Shown here: positions 17,029-25,906 of the stretch, piece after piece | Layout of the letters: each line of letters opens with the position of its first letter | Position numbering within the stretch: position 1 is the first letter of the stretch | Assembly (NCBI RefSeq): GCF_000400995.2 | Contig: NZ_DF238942.1 | Coordinates: 17,568-55,976, forward strand | Length of the DNA stretch: 38,409 bases | Direction of reading: 5' to 3' | Source of the DNA: Acidovorax sp. MR-S7 | GTDB taxonomy: Bacteria; Pseudomonadota; Gammaproteobacteria; Burkholderiales; Burkholderiaceae_C | The notes under the pieces: model-generated | What the model was told of the DNA's origin: nothing | The model's database searches: none | What the model saw: the letters and a program-made list of their open reading frames with translations, nothing else | Program-made: the position numbers and the translations under genes

Positions 17029-17997
17029 ATGTCCTTCATCCGCTCCCGGCGGGGCGCGCTCGCGGCCCTGCTCGCTCTGGGCTGCCTTGGCACCGCCCAC
17101 GCCCAATCCGACAAACCGCTTCGACTGGTCGTGCCACTTGCGGCCGGCTCTACCGTGGATGCGGTTGCACGCGCCCTCGCGCCTGGCTTCGGCAAGGCTG
17201 CGGGGCGTCCCGTCGTGGTCGAGAATATCGTGGGCGCCGGCGGCATACCAGGCACCAGCCAGATCGTGAAGGCTCCGAAGGACGGGCTCACGCTTGGCAT
17301 GATTTCCTCCAACCACGTCATCAATCCCGGCATCTACAAATCGATTCCCTACGACACCCTGAAGGACATCACCCCCATTGCCGTGCTCGCCACGGTGCCG
17401 CTGGTGCTCGTCGCCCATCCAACGCTGCCCGTCAAAAGCGTGCAGGAACTTCTGGCCTACGCCAAGAACCACCCGGGGCAGTTGAACTACGGCTCGGCTG
17501 GCAATGGCAGCACGCTGCACCTGGCAGGCGAACTGCTCATCAGTGAAACCGGCATCGACATGCGGCACGTGCCTTACCGCGGGACCGGCCCGCTCGTCAC
17601 CGACCTGATTGGCGGGCAAGTGCAACTGGGCTTCGTCTCGATCTCGCAGGTCAGCCCGCACGTGAAGTCGGGGGCGCTGCGGGCACTGGCCGTGTCGACG
17701 CCATCGCGTTCCGCCGCGCTGCCCGACCTGCCGACCTTGGCGGAGGCAGGGGTGGCGAACTACAGTTTCGACGCGTGGATTGCGCTGATCGGGCCTGGTG
17801 GCTTGCCGAAACCGGCCGTGGAAAGCAGCCACGTCGCCGTGCAGGCCGCGCTGGCCTCGCCTGAGGCGAAGGCGTCCATGGCGGCGCAGGGGCTCACGAT
17901 ATTGGATATCGGACCCGATGCGGCGCCTGCCTTCTTCGAATCCGAGCTGGCAAAGCACCAGAAGCTGGTCAGACAATCGGGTGCCACCATCGATTGA
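17029..17997 (+). CDS. Bug-family tripartite tricarboxylate receptor (cassette member)
   Basis: A 322-residue periplasmic receptor of the TctC/Bug family. The signal peptide is MSFIRSRRGALAALLALGCL, cleaved near AHAQ. The mature part has DKPLRLVVPLAAGSTVDAVARALAP and NIVGAGGIPGTSQIVKAPKDG. The start ATG has AGGAG about eight bases upstream, 23 bases after the hydratase stop, so it is co-transcribed. It presumably captures the acid that the hydratase and RraA-family protein process. It is clearly diverged from the receptor at 4022 (VPLAAGSTVD against VPFAPGGSTD), so it is not a local copy. TctAB membrane subunits are absent here. Confidence 0.92.
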   Translation: MSFIRSRRGALAALLALGCLGTAHAQSDKPLRLVVPLAAGSTVDAVARALAPGFGKAAGRPVVVENIVGAGGIPGTSQIVKAPKDGLTLGMISSNHVINPGIYKSIPYDTLKDITPIAVLATVPLVLVAHPTLPVKSVQELLAYAKNHPGQLNYGSAGNGSTLHLAGELLISETGIDMRHVPYRGTGPLVTDLIGGQVQLGFVSISQVSPHVKSGALRALAVSTPSRSAALPDLPTLAEAGVANYSFDAWIALIGPGGLPKPAVESSHVAVQAALASPEAKASMAAQGLTILDIGPDAAPAFFESELAKHQKLVRQSGATID

Positions 17998-18007
17998 GCG
18001 CCGCCAG

Positions 18008-18505
18008 ATGACAACGTATGCCACAGCCGACCTGTGCGACCGCTTCGGCGCACAGGCACAGGTGTGCCGCGCCCCTGTGCGGCCTTATGGGAGGCACAGG
18101 GCCGCACAGGGGCTCATCGACTGCCTCCAGTGCTGCGAGGACGCCGCATCGCTGCGCACGCAGTTGGCGCAGCCTGGGAATGGCCGCATTCTCGTGGTCG
18201 ATGGGGGCGCGTCGCTGCGCGTGGCGCTCCTTGGCGATCGCATGGCCCGGATGGCCATCGACAACGGCTGGGGCGGCGTCGTCATCAACGGCGCGGTGCG
18301 CGACGTGGGTCACCTGCAATCGATGGACGTCGCGGTGTGGGCGCTCGGCCATGTGCCCCTGCGGGCGGATGCGCCGGAGCGGGGAAGGCCAGGCGTCGAG
18401 GTCAGCTTTGGGCAGGCGGTGTTCCGGCCGGGCGATTTCATTTGCCTGGATCAGGATGGTGTCGTGGTTCTATCGCAGGCGCTACTGAATGGATTTGCTA
18501 TATAA
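18008..18505 (+). CDS. RraA-family protein with aldolase motif (HMG/CHA aldolase-like)
   Basis: A 165-residue RraA-fold protein; the conserved core is RILVVDGGASLRVALLGDRMA and GGVVINGAVRDVGHL. It carries D77-X20-R98-D99, the metal and substrate motif described for class II 4-hydroxy-4-methyl-2-oxoglutarate / 4-carboxy-4-hydroxy-2-oxoadipate aldolases. E. coli RraA, the RNase E inhibitor, has Q in place of the final D. An enzyme that releases pyruvate (or decarboxylates oxaloacetate) is therefore more likely than an RNase regulator. The ATG at 18008 gives MTTYATADLCDRFG, a family-like start, 10 bases after the receptor stop. It ends the cassette, and a palindromic repeat begins two bases after its stop. 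Confidence 0.88.
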   Translation: MTTYATADLCDRFGAQAQVCRAPVRPYGRHRAAQGLIDCLQCCEDAASLRTQLAQPGNGRILVVDGGASLRVALLGDRMARMAIDNGWGGVVINGAVRDVGHLQSMDVAVWALGHVPLRADAPERGRPGVEVSFGQAVFRPGDFICLDQDGVVVLSQALLNGFAI

Positions 18506-18506
18506 A

Positions 18507-18553
18507 CAGTAGCTGCTTGCGCTTTATGGGCAGGTGCTGAAGGGCATTTTTGC
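18507..18553 (+). repeat. Dispersed intergenic palindromic repeat, copy 5 (degenerate right arm)
   Basis: AGTAGCTGCTTGCGCTT on the left, GGTGCTGAAGGGCATTTTT on the right. It marks the right edge of the hydratase-aldolase cassette. Confidence 0.65.
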
Positions 18554-18641
18554 CATGGATGGGCGCCCGTGGGGGCGGTCGCATAAAATTTCGACCCCCG
18601 AGGCACAGGGGCGCCGCCCGCGCCCGACCCAGGTTGATCCC

Positions 18642-21600
18642 ATGAATGTTCCGATAGCGCTGGCCGCCCTGCAGCAAGCCCAGGGCGCCGAGCCCGCCCG
18701 CCTGCGCGAGATTCCGTACAACTACACCTCGTTTTCCGACCGGGAAATCGTCATCCGCCTGCTGGGCGCTTCCGCCTGGGACGTGCTGGACCAGCTGCGC
18801 CGCGAGCGCCGCACGGGCCGCTCCGCCCGCATGCTCTACGAAGTGCTGGGCGACATCTGGGCCGTGCAGCGCAACCCCTACCTGCAGGACGACCTGCTGC
18901 ACAACCCGGCGCGGCGCAAGCTGCTGGTGGACGCCATGCTGCACCGCATGGCCGACATCGAGAAGCGCCGCCTGCCGCAGGAAGACGCCGGGCGCGACCG
19001 CCTCGTGGGCCAGCTCGTCGAGGCCGCGCGCCGCGCCATCGCCGAGTTCGACGCCACGCTGGTCGCGGTAGGCGAGCTGCGCCGCAAGGTGCAGCGCCGC
19101 CTGAGGCCGCACACGGCCAAGGACAACATCAAGTTCGACGGCCTCTCGCGCGTGAGCCACGTGACCGACGCGACCGACTGGCGCGTGGAATACCCCTTCG
19201 TCGTGCTCACGCCCGACACCGAGGCCGAGATGGCCGAGCTGGTCAAGGCCTGCACCGAGCTGGAGCTGACCATCATCCCGCGCGGCGGCGGCACGGGCTA
19301 CACGGGCGGCGCCATTCCGCTCACCTGGCGCAGCGCCGTCATCAACACCGAGAAGCTCGAAGCCATGACCGAGGTGGAGATGCGCCGCCTGCCGGGCCTG
19401 GATGGCGAAGTGGGCACGATCTGGACCGAGGCCGGCGTGGTCACCCAGCGCGTGGCCGACGCGGCCGAGCGCGCGGGCTTCGTCTTCGCCGTCGATCCGA
19501 CGAGTGCGGAAGCGAGCTGCATCGGCGGCAACATCGCCATGAACGCGGGCGGCAAGAAGGCCGTGCTGTGGGGCACGGCGCTGGACAACCTGGCGAGCTG
19601 GCGCATGGTCACGCCCGACGCAGAGTGGCTGGAGGTCACGCGCATCGGGCACAACCTGGGCAAGATCCACGATGCCGCGGTGGCCAGCTTCGAGCTGCAA
19701 TATTTCGCCGCCGACGGCAAGACGCCGCTGCGCACCGAGCGCCTGGACATCCCTGGCAAAACCTTCCGCAAGGAGGGCCTGGGCAAGGACGTGACGGACA
19801 AGTTCCTCTCCGGCCTGCCCGGCATCCAGAAGGAGGGCACGGACGGCCTCATCACCAGCGCGCGCTGGGTGGTGCACCGCATGCCGGATCACACGCGCAC
19901 CGTGTGCCTGGAATTCTTCGGCAACGCCAAGGACGCGGTGCCCAGCATCGTCGAGATCAAGGACTTCATGTTCGCCGAACAGAAGCGCTCGGGCGTGCTG
20001 CTGGCCGGCCTGGAGCACCTGGACGACCGCTACCTGAAGGCCGTGGGCTACGCCACCAAGAGCAAGAAGGGCAACGGCGGCCTGCCCAAGATGGTGCTGA
20101 TCGGCGACCTCGTGGGCGACGACCCGGACGCCGTGGCCCGCGCCGCCGCCGAGGTGGTGCGCATCGCCAACTCGCGCAATGGCGAGGGCTTCACGGCCGT
20201 GAGCGCCGAGGCGCGCAAGAAGTTCTGGCTGGACCGCAAGCGCACGGCCGCCATCAGCCGCCACACCAACGCCTTCAAGATCAACGAGGACGTGGTCATC
20301 CCGCTGCCGCGCATGGCGGAATACACCGACGGCATCGAGCGCATCAACATCGAACTGAGCCTGCGCAACAAGCTCAAGCTGTGCGACGCGCTGCAGGACT
20401 TCTTCGCCCACGGCAACCTGCCGCTGGGCCGGCAGGACGACGCGGGCGAGATTCCTTCGGCCGAGCTGCTGGAAGACCGCGTGCAGCAGGCCCTGGCCCT
20501 GGTGGCCGAGGTGCGCGCGCTGTGGCAGGGCTGGCTGGATGGGGTGGAGGCGCTGTTCCCCCAGTTGCAGGATCACACGCTGCGCGCGAGCTGGAAGACC
20601 CAGCTCAAGAAGCCCCTGGCCGGCATCTTCGCCGGCGCCGCCTTCCAGCCCATCCTCGACGAGGCCGCGGCCATCCACAAGCGCGTGCTCAAGGGCCGCG
20701 TGTGGGTGGCGCTGCACATGCACGCGGGCGACGGCAACGTGCACACCAACATCCCGGTCAACAGCGACGACTACGAGATGCTGCAGACCGCGCACGAGGC
20801 CGTGGCCCGCATCATGGTGCTGGCGCGCCGCCTGGACGGCGTGATCTCCGGCGAGCACGGCATCGGCATCACCAAGCTGGAGTTCCTCACCGACGAGGAG
20901 CTGGCGCCGTTCGCCGAGTACAAGCGCCGGGTCGATCCGCAGGGCCGCTTCAACCGCGGCAAGCTGCTACGCAATCAGGAGCTGCTTGCGCAGGATGGAC
21001 GGGCACTGGAGGGCGATTTGACGCGCAAGTCGCTGATGTTCGCGGATCTCACCAATGCCTACACGCCCAGCTTCGGCCTCATGGGGCACGAGTCGATCAT
21101 CATGCAGCAGAGCGACATCGGCGACATCGTCGCCAGTGTCAAGGACTGCCTGCGCTGCGGCAAGTGCAAGCCCGTGTGCTCCACCCACGTGCCGCGCGCC
21201 AACCTGCTCTACAGCCCGCGCAACAAGATCCTGGCCACCTCGCTGCTGGCCGAGGCGTTCCTCTACGAAGAGCAGACGCGCCGCGGCGTCAGCATCCAGC
21301 ACTGGCAGGAGTTCGAGGACGTGGCCGACCACTGCACCGTCTGCCACAAGTGCTACACGCCGTGCCCGGTCAAGATCGACTTCGGCGACGTGACCATGGC
21401 CATGCGCAACCTGCTGCGCAAGATGGGCAAGAAGAGCTTCCGTCCCGGCAACAAGCTGGCCATGGCCATGCTCAACGCCACCAGCCCCGACACCATCAAC
21501 CTGCTGCGCGCGGGCATGGTCAACGTGGGCTTCAAGGCGCAGCGCCTGGCCGTGGACGCACTGCGCGGCCTGGGCCGCGCACAGACCGCGCGCCCGCCCG

Positions 21601-22562
21601 CCACCGTGGGCACCGCGCCGGTCAAGGAGCAGGTGATCCACTTCGTCAACAAGAAGCTGCCCGGCGGCCTGCCCAAGAAGACGGCGCGCGCGCTGCTGGA
21701 CATCGAGAACAAGGACTACGTGCCCATCATCCGCGACCCGCAGGCCACCGGTGCGGACACCGAGGCGGTGTTCTACTTCCCCGGCTGCGGCTCCGAGCGC
21801 CTGTTCAGCCAGGTGGGCCTGGCCACGCAGGCCATGCTGTGGCACGCGGGCGTGCAGACCGTGCTGCCGCCCGGCTACCTGTGCTGCGGCTACCCGCAGC
21901 GCGGCAGCGGCCAGTTCGACAAGGCCGACAAGATGATCACCGACAACCGGGTGCTGTTCCACCGCGTGGCCACCACGCTGAACTACCTGGACATCAAGAC
22001 GGTGGTCGTGAGCTGCGGCACCTGCTACGACCAGCTCCAGGGCTACCAGTTCGACAAGATCTTCCCCGGCTGCCGCATCGTGGACATCCACGAATACCTG
22101 CTCGAAAAGGGCATCAAGCTGCCCGAGGGGCAGGGCGGCTACCTCTACCACGAGCCCTGCCACAACCCCATGAAGCAGGTCGACTCGATGAAGACCGTGC
22201 GCGCCCTGGTGGGCGACAAGGTGCTCAAGAGCGACCGCTGCTGCGGCGAATCGGGCACGCTGGGCGTCACGCGGCCGGACATCTCCACCCAGGTGCGCTT
22301 CCGCAAGACGGAGGAGATCCGCAAGGGCGAGGCGCAACTGCGCGCCAGCGGCGCCGTGGGCGCGCAGGACAACATCAAGATCCTCACGAGCTGCCCGAGC
22401 TGCCTGCAGGGCATCTCGCGCTACCAGGACGACCTGCAGAACGGCCTGCTCGAAGCCGACTACATCGTCATCGAGATGGCCCGCCAGATCCTGGGTGAGA
22501 ACTGGCTGCCCGAGTACGTGCAGCGCGCCAATGCGGGCGGCATCGAAAGGGTGCTGGTATGA
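18642..22562 (+). CDS. Large FAD/Fe-S 2-hydroxyacid dehydrogenase with DUF3683 N-terminus (YdiJ-like)
   Basis: A 1306-residue fusion. Residues 1-150 form an N-terminal extension I read as DUF3683. A PCMH-type FAD domain follows (about 180-400; [12 protein letters not shown] near 213, [13 protein letters not shown] near 297). Next is the FAD-oxidase C-terminal region ([13 protein letters not shown] near 695, [13 protein letters not shown] near 738). Two 4Fe-4S clusters lie at [11 protein letters not shown] (about 836) and [13 protein letters not shown] (about 898). Two CCG-type domains end the protein ([28 protein letters not shown]). This is the GlcD+GlcF architecture in one chain, as in E. 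coli YdiJ, which oxidises D-2-hydroxyglutarate. The ATG at 18642 follows a tAAAAT-like -10 near 18585. Adjacency to serA supports that substrate; D-lactate or glycolate remain possible. Confidence 0.9.
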   Translation: MNVPIALAALQQAQGAEPARLREIPYNYTSFSDREIVIRLLGASAWDVLDQLRRERRTGRSARMLYEVLGDIWAVQRNPYLQDDLLHNPARRKLLVDAMLHRMADIEKRRLPQEDAGRDRLVGQLVEAARRAIAEFDATLVAVGELRRKVQRRLRPHTAKDNIKFDGLSRVSHVTDATDWRVEYPFVVLTPDTEAEMAELVKACTELELTIIPRGGGTGYTGGAIPLTWRSAVINTEKLEAMTEVEMRRLPGLDGEVGTIWTEAGVVTQRVADAAERAGFVFAVDPTSAEASCIGGNIAMNAGGKKAVLWGTALDNLASWRMVTPDAEWLEVTRIGHNLGKIHDAAVASFELQYFAADGKTPLRTERLDIPGKTFRKEGLGKDVTDKFLSGLPGIQKEGTDGLITSARWVVHRMPDHTRTVCLEFFGNAKDAVPSIVEIKDFMFAEQKRSGVLLAGLEHLDDRYLKAVGYATKSKKGNGGLPKMVLIGDLVGDDPDAVARAAAEVVRIANSRNGEGFTAVSAEARKKFWLDRKRTAAISRHTNAFKINEDVVIPLPRMAEYTDGIERINIELSLRNKLKLCDALQDFFAHGNLPLGRQDDAGEIPSAELLEDRVQQALALVAEVRALWQGWLDGVEALFPQLQDHTLRASWKTQLKKPLAGIFAGAAFQPILDEAAAIHKRVLKGRVWVALHMHAGDGNVHTNIPVNSDDYEMLQTAHEAVARIMVLARRLDGVISGEHGIGITKLEFLTDEELAPFAEYKRRVDPQGRFNRGKLLRNQELLAQDGRALEGDLTRKSLMFADLTNAYTPSFGLMGHESIIMQQSDIGDIVASVKDCLRCGKCKPVCSTHVPRANLLYSPRNKILATSLLAEAFLYEEQTRRGVSIQHWQEFEDVADHCTVCHKCYTPCPVKIDFGDVTMAMRNLLRKMGKKSFRPGNKLAMAMLNATSPDTINLLRAGMVNVGFKAQRLAVDALRGLGRAQTARPPATVGTAPVKEQVIHFVNKKLPGGLPKKTARALLDIENKDYVPIIRDPQATGADTEAVFYFPGCGSERLFSQVGLATQAMLWHAGVQTVLPPGYLCCGYPQRGSGQFDKADKMITDNRVLFHRVATTLNYLDIKTVVVSCGTCYDQLQGYQFDKIFPGCRIVDIHEYLLEKGIKLPEGQGGYLYHEPCHNPMKQVDSMKTVRALVGDKVLKSDRCCGESGTLGVTRPDISTQVRFRKTEEIRKGEAQLRASGAVGAQDNIKILTSCPSCLQGISRYQDDLQNGLLEADYIVIEMARQILGENWLPEYVQRANAGGIERVLV

Positions 22563-22984
22563 CCTGCCCGCTGTGCGCATCGGACGGCGGCGCGCTGGTC
22601 TGGCGCGGCGAGCGGCTGCGCGTGATCCGCGCCGACGAGGCCGGCTTTCCCGCCTTCTACCGCGTGGTCTGGAACGCGCATGCGGCGGAGTTCTCCGACC
22701 TGGGCTCCGCCGACCGCCAGCACTGCATGGACGCCGTGGCCCTCGTCGAGCAGGCGCTGCGCGCAGCCGTGCAGCCCGACAAGATCAACCTGGCCGCGCT
22801 GGGCAACATGGTGCCGCACCTGCACTGGCACGTCATCGCGCGCCATGCGTGGGACAGCCACTTTCCCGCGCCCGTGTGGGCCGCGCCCCAGCGCGCGCGC
22901 GACGCGCAGCGCGAAGCGCAGGTGCGTGCCGCGCTGCCGCAGGCCGAGGCGGCCATGCGCGCCGGGCTTGAACTATTGAATTGA
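22559..22984 (+). CDS. HIT-family protein
   Basis: A 141-residue histidine-triad nucleotide-binding protein. The triad is HLHWHV, with the family-typical [19 protein letters not shown] around it. HIT proteins hydrolyse nucleoside phosphoramidates or dinucleotides. The start overlaps the stop of the preceding dehydrogenase (ATGA), so the two are translationally coupled. A CPLC pair at residues 3-6 is a possible metal site. The physiological substrate is unknown. Confidence 0.92.
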   Translation: MTCPLCASDGGALVWRGERLRVIRADEAGFPAFYRVVWNAHAAEFSDLGSADRQHCMDAVALVEQALRAAVQPDKINLAALGNMVPHLHWHVIARHAWDSHFPAPVWAAPQRARDAQREAQVRAALPQAEAAMRAGLELLN

Positions 22985-23028
22985 TAGCTGCCAGCGCTTT
23001 TCCATCAAGCGCTGGAGGCCATTTTGGT
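22983..23028 (+). repeat. Dispersed intergenic palindromic repeat, copy 6 (best conserved)
   Basis: TAGCTGCCAGCGCTTTTCC on the left and AAGCGCTGGAGGCC plus ATTTTGG on the right. The arms CCAGCGCTT and AAGCGCTGG are perfectly complementary over 9 bp. It overlaps the HIT stop codon. Confidence 0.85.
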
Positions 23029-23046
23029 TATGAAAAGGTGACAACC

Positions 23047-23445
23047 ATGGGCACCCCCCAGCCAGAGTCGATCACGTTGCACGGGCAGTCCCGCGTGCTG
23101 GAGGTGGCGTTCTCCGACGGCGCGCGCTTTCGCATCCCCTTCGAGCTGATGCGCGTGTATTCGCCCTCGGCCGAGGTGCAGGGCCACGGCCCGGGCCAGG
23201 AAGTGCTGCAGACGGGCAAGCGCGACGTCACCGTGGTGGGCCTGGAGCCCGTGGGCCACTACGCCGTCAAGCCCACGTTCTCCGACGGGCACGACAGCGG
23301 CCTCTTCACCTGGGAATACCTCTACGCGCTGGGCCGCGACGAGCAGGCGCTGTGGGCCGCGTACACGCAGCGCCTGGCCGATGCCGGCGTGGACCGCGAC
23401 GCGCCCATGCCGGCCAAGGCCGGCCACGGCTGCGGCGGGCACTGA
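23047..23445 (+). CDS. DUF971 (gamma-butyrobetaine hydroxylase-like N-terminal domain) protein
   Basis: A 132-residue single-domain protein. SITLHGQSRVLEVAFSDGARFRIPFELMRVYSPSAEVQGHG and VGHYAVKPTFSDGHDSGLFTWEYLYALG are the DUF971 signature segments. The domain is thought to bind metal, and the C-terminal HGCGGH adds a Cys and two His. The ATG at 23047 with AAAGGTG before it is preferred over the in-frame ATG at 22981, which lies inside the repeat. It often sits next to ubiE in betaproteobacteria, as here. Its molecular role is not established. Confidence 0.88.
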   Translation: MGTPQPESITLHGQSRVLEVAFSDGARFRIPFELMRVYSPSAEVQGHGPGQEVLQTGKRDVTVVGLEPVGHYAVKPTFSDGHDSGLFTWEYLYALGRDEQALWAAYTQRLADAGVDRDAPMPAKAGHGCGGH

Positions 23446-23523
23446 GCACAATAACGACAGATGCCCCACGCGGGCGCGGGGTTGTCGCTGTACGCGGGGC
23501 TGGCGCTTGCCTAGCATCGCGCC

Positions 23524-24255
23524 ATGAGCACCACCCATTTCGGATTTGAAACCGTCGACGAACACGACAAGGCGCGCCGCGTGCGCGGCGTGTTCGACTC
23601 CGTCGCGTCGAAGTACGACGTGATGAACGACCTGATGTCGGGCGGCCTGCACCGCGCCTGGAAGGCCTACACGGTGATGGTGGCCAACCTGAAGGAGGGC
23701 GACCAGGTGCTGGACATCGCCGGTGGCACGGGCGACCTGGCGCTGGCGTTCGCCAGGAAGGTGGGCGCCACCGGCCGCGTGGTGCACACCGACATCAACG
23801 AGGCCATGCTGCGCGTGGGCCGCGACCGGCTGATCGACAAGGGCGTGGTCTTGCCCACGCTGGTGTGCGACGCCGAGCACCTGCCGTTTCCCGACAACCA
23901 TTTCGACCTTGTGAGCGTCGCCTTCGGCCTGCGCAACATGACGCACAAGGAAGCCGCCCTCGCCGAGATGGCGCGCGTGCTCAAGCCGCGCGGCCGGCTG
24001 CTGGTGCTGGAGTTCTCCAAGGTGGCCCAGCCTTTGGCGCAGGCCTACGACTGGTACTCCTTCAGCGTGTTGCCCCGCCTGGGCAAGCTGGTGGCGGGCG
24101 ACGATGCCAGCTACCGCTACCTGGCCGAATCGATCCGCATGCACCCCGGCCAGGAGGAACTCAAATCCCTGATGCAACAAACTGGCTTTGGGCATGTGGA
24201 CTATCACAACATGACTGGCGGCATCGTGGCCTTGCATGTTGGAATCAAGTGCTGA
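23524..24255 (+). CDS. ubiE: Ubiquinone/menaquinone biosynthesis C-methyltransferase
   Basis: A 243-residue SAM-dependent methyltransferase that C-methylates demethoxyubiquinol (and demethylmenaquinol where present). The UbiE/COQ5 signatures are [22 protein letters not shown] and [38 protein letters not shown] motif I is [16 protein letters not shown]. It heads a ubiquinone cluster: ubiE, a Tim44-like gene, ubiJ and ubiB follow on the same strand. Confidence 0.96.
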   Translation: MSTTHFGFETVDEHDKARRVRGVFDSVASKYDVMNDLMSGGLHRAWKAYTVMVANLKEGDQVLDIAGGTGDLALAFARKVGATGRVVHTDINEAMLRVGRDRLIDKGVVLPTLVCDAEHLPFPDNHFDLVSVAFGLRNMTHKEAALAEMARVLKPRGRLLVLEFSKVAQPLAQAYDWYSFSVLPRLGKLVAGDDASYRYLAESIRMHPGQEELKSLMQQTGFGHVDYHNMTGGIVALHVGIKC

Positions 24256-24292
24256 AGCACCTTTTTGCGTTCACAAGAAAAGTGGAGAAGAC

Positions 24293-25309
24293 ATGATGAA
24301 ACTGTGGTCTGTGGTCCTGGTGGCCCTGCTGGCGGTGGCGCACACCGATGCGGATGCCCGCCGCATGGGCGGCGGCAAATCCATGGGCAAGCAGTCGGGC
24401 AACGTCACCCAGCGCGAAGCAGTGCGCCCGGCCACGCCGGCCGCGCCCGCGCAGAACGCGGCCAACACCGCCGCTCCCAAGCCCGCGGCGGCACCCAACG
24501 CGGCTGCGGCCGCGCCCAAGAAGCCCTGGGGCGCCATGCTGGGCGGCCTGGCCGCGGGCCTGGGCCTGGCCTGGCTGGCCAGCTCCCTCGGCCTGGGCGC
24601 CGAATTCGGCCAGTTCCTTCTGATCGCGCTGCTGGCCTTGGTGGTCATGGCCGTGGTGGGCATGGTCATGCGTGCGCGCAAATCCGCCGCTGCCGCGCCC
24701 GGCGCGGGCGGTGCGCCGTTCGCCTTCCAGGGTGCCTCTGCGGGAGCGGGCGCAGCCACCCCGGCACAGGCCCAGACGCCGCGCCAGTACAGCCCCGACA
24801 AGGTCGGCAACGACGCCTCTGCGCGCCCCTGGGAGCGCAGCAGCATGGCCTTCCAGTCGCCTGGCGCGGGCAGCGGCGTGATGATCGGCTCGGCGCTCGC
24901 CGGTTCGCAGAACTGGGGCATTCCCGAGGGCTTCGACACCGAGGGCTTCCTGTCGGCCGCCAAGCGCAACTTCACCACGCTGCAGGCCGCCTGGGACCGC
25001 TCCGACATCGCCACCCTGCGCTCCATGATGACCGACGGCATGGTCGACGAGATCCGCGCCCAGCTCAACGAGCGCGAGCAGCACCGCGGCGGCGGCCAGC
25101 CCAACCAGACCGACGTGGTCATGCTTGAGGCGCAGCTGCTCGGCATCGAGGACCTGGGCGGCGACTACATGGCCAGCGTGGAGTTCTCCGGCATGATCCG
25201 CGAGGAGCCCTCGGCCGGCCCGAGCCCGTTCCGCGAGGTCTGGAACATGACCAAGCCCAAGAGCGGCGCCAGCGGCTGGCTGGTGGCGGGCGTGCAGGCG
25301 CTGCAATAA
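24293..25309 (+). CDS. Tim44-like domain protein, exported or membrane-anchored
   Basis: A 338-residue protein. A signal sequence (MMKLWSVVLVALLAVAHTDADA) is followed by a Gly/Lys- and Ala/Pro-rich stretch. Two adjacent hydrophobic segments lie near residues 75-120 (WGAMLGGLAAGLGLAWLA and FGQFLLIALLALVVMAVVG). The C-terminal Tim44/TIM44-like NTF2-type domain (about 215-338) has FLSAAKRNFTTLQAAWDRSD and FREVWNMTKPKSG. The start is the ATG at 24293 with GGAGAAG upstream; ATG 24296 is equivalent. It lies between ubiE and ubiJ, as often in Comamonadaceae, suggesting an envelope role linked to quinone synthesis. This is inference. Confidence 0.88.
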   Translation: MMKLWSVVLVALLAVAHTDADARRMGGGKSMGKQSGNVTQREAVRPATPAAPAQNAANTAAPKPAAAPNAAAAAPKKPWGAMLGGLAAGLGLAWLASSLGLGAEFGQFLLIALLALVVMAVVGMVMRARKSAAAAPGAGGAPFAFQGASAGAGAATPAQAQTPRQYSPDKVGNDASARPWERSSMAFQSPGAGSGVMIGSALAGSQNWGIPEGFDTEGFLSAAKRNFTTLQAAWDRSDIATLRSMMTDGMVDEIRAQLNEREQHRGGGQPNQTDVVMLEAQLLGIEDLGGDYMASVEFSGMIREEPSAGPSPFREVWNMTKPKSGASGWLVAGVQALQ

Positions 25310-25357
25310 ATGGCGCGCGCCAGCCGGGCCTTTGCGCCCGGTAATAATCGGGGGACT

Positions 25358-25906
25358 ATGGCAACACAGTCCCCTTTTTCTTTTCTGGACGGGTTCTTCG
25401 AGCGCGTCCTGGCCGGTCCCCAGCCGCCGCAATGGCTGGTGCACGAGGTGCAGCACCGCCTGGTGCTGTTCCTCAACCACGTGCTGATGCAGGAGAAAGA
25501 GGCCATGGACCGCCTGGCCCGCCAGAGCGGCCGCGTGGCGCGGGTGCAGTGGCGCGTCTTCTCCATGGCGCTGCGCATCACGCCGGCGGGCCTGTTCGAC
25601 CTGGCCCCGCCGGACGCGCAGCCCGATCTGCGGCTCGAAGTATCCGAAACCTCGCCGCTGGCCCTGGCCCGCGGCGCGCTGGGCGGTGACCGTCCCACGA
25701 TCCGCATCGAGGGCGACGTGCAACTGGCCGGCGACATCCAATGGCTGGTGGACCACGTGCGCTGGGACGTCGAGGAAGACCTGGCGCGCGTGATCGGCGA
25801 TGCGCCGGCGCATGCTGTCGCGTCGGTGGCCGGCCGGGCCGCCGAGGCACTGCGCCGCTTCGTGGGCGGGCGCGTGGCCGCCGCTTCGGACCGCTCGCCA
25901 CCATGA
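25358..25906 (+). CDS. ubiJ: Ubiquinone biosynthesis accessory factor UbiJ (SCP2 domain)
   Basis: A 182-residue SCP2-domain protein; lipid-binding UbiJ partners UbiK and organises the soluble Ubi complex. The N-terminal half is [25 protein letters not shown]-like, and [32 protein letters not shown] is the most characteristic segment. Start ATG at 25358; the in-frame ATG at 25310 would add 16 residues and abuts the previous stop, so it is less likely. Its stop overlaps the ubiB start (ATGA). Confidence 0.9.
   Translation: MATQSPFSFLDGFFERVLAGPQPPQWLVHEVQHRLVLFLNHVLMQEKEAMDRLARQSGRVARVQWRVFSMALRITPAGLFDLAPPDAQPDLRLEVSETSPLALARGALGGDRPTIRIEGDVQLAGDIQWLVDHVRWDVEEDLARVIGDAPAHAVASVAGRAAEALRRFVGGRVAAASDRSPP

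Noticed and set aside
18008-18505. Annotation as ribonuclease E activity regulator RraA
   Set aside because: The protein has the D-X20-R-D aldolase motif that E. coli RraA lacks, and its neighbours are catabolic.
18498-20858. A 786-codon open frame on the minus strand opposite the FAD/Fe-S dehydrogenase
   Set aside because: Repetitive His/Ala/Leu/Gly composition is typical of an antisense shadow; the plus strand encodes a clear multi-domain enzyme over the same DNA.
23446-23523. GC-rich inverted repeat (CCCCACGC / GCGCGGGG) before ubiE as a terminator
   Set aside because: The stem has a mismatch, there is no T-run, and short GC palindromes are frequent in this genome.
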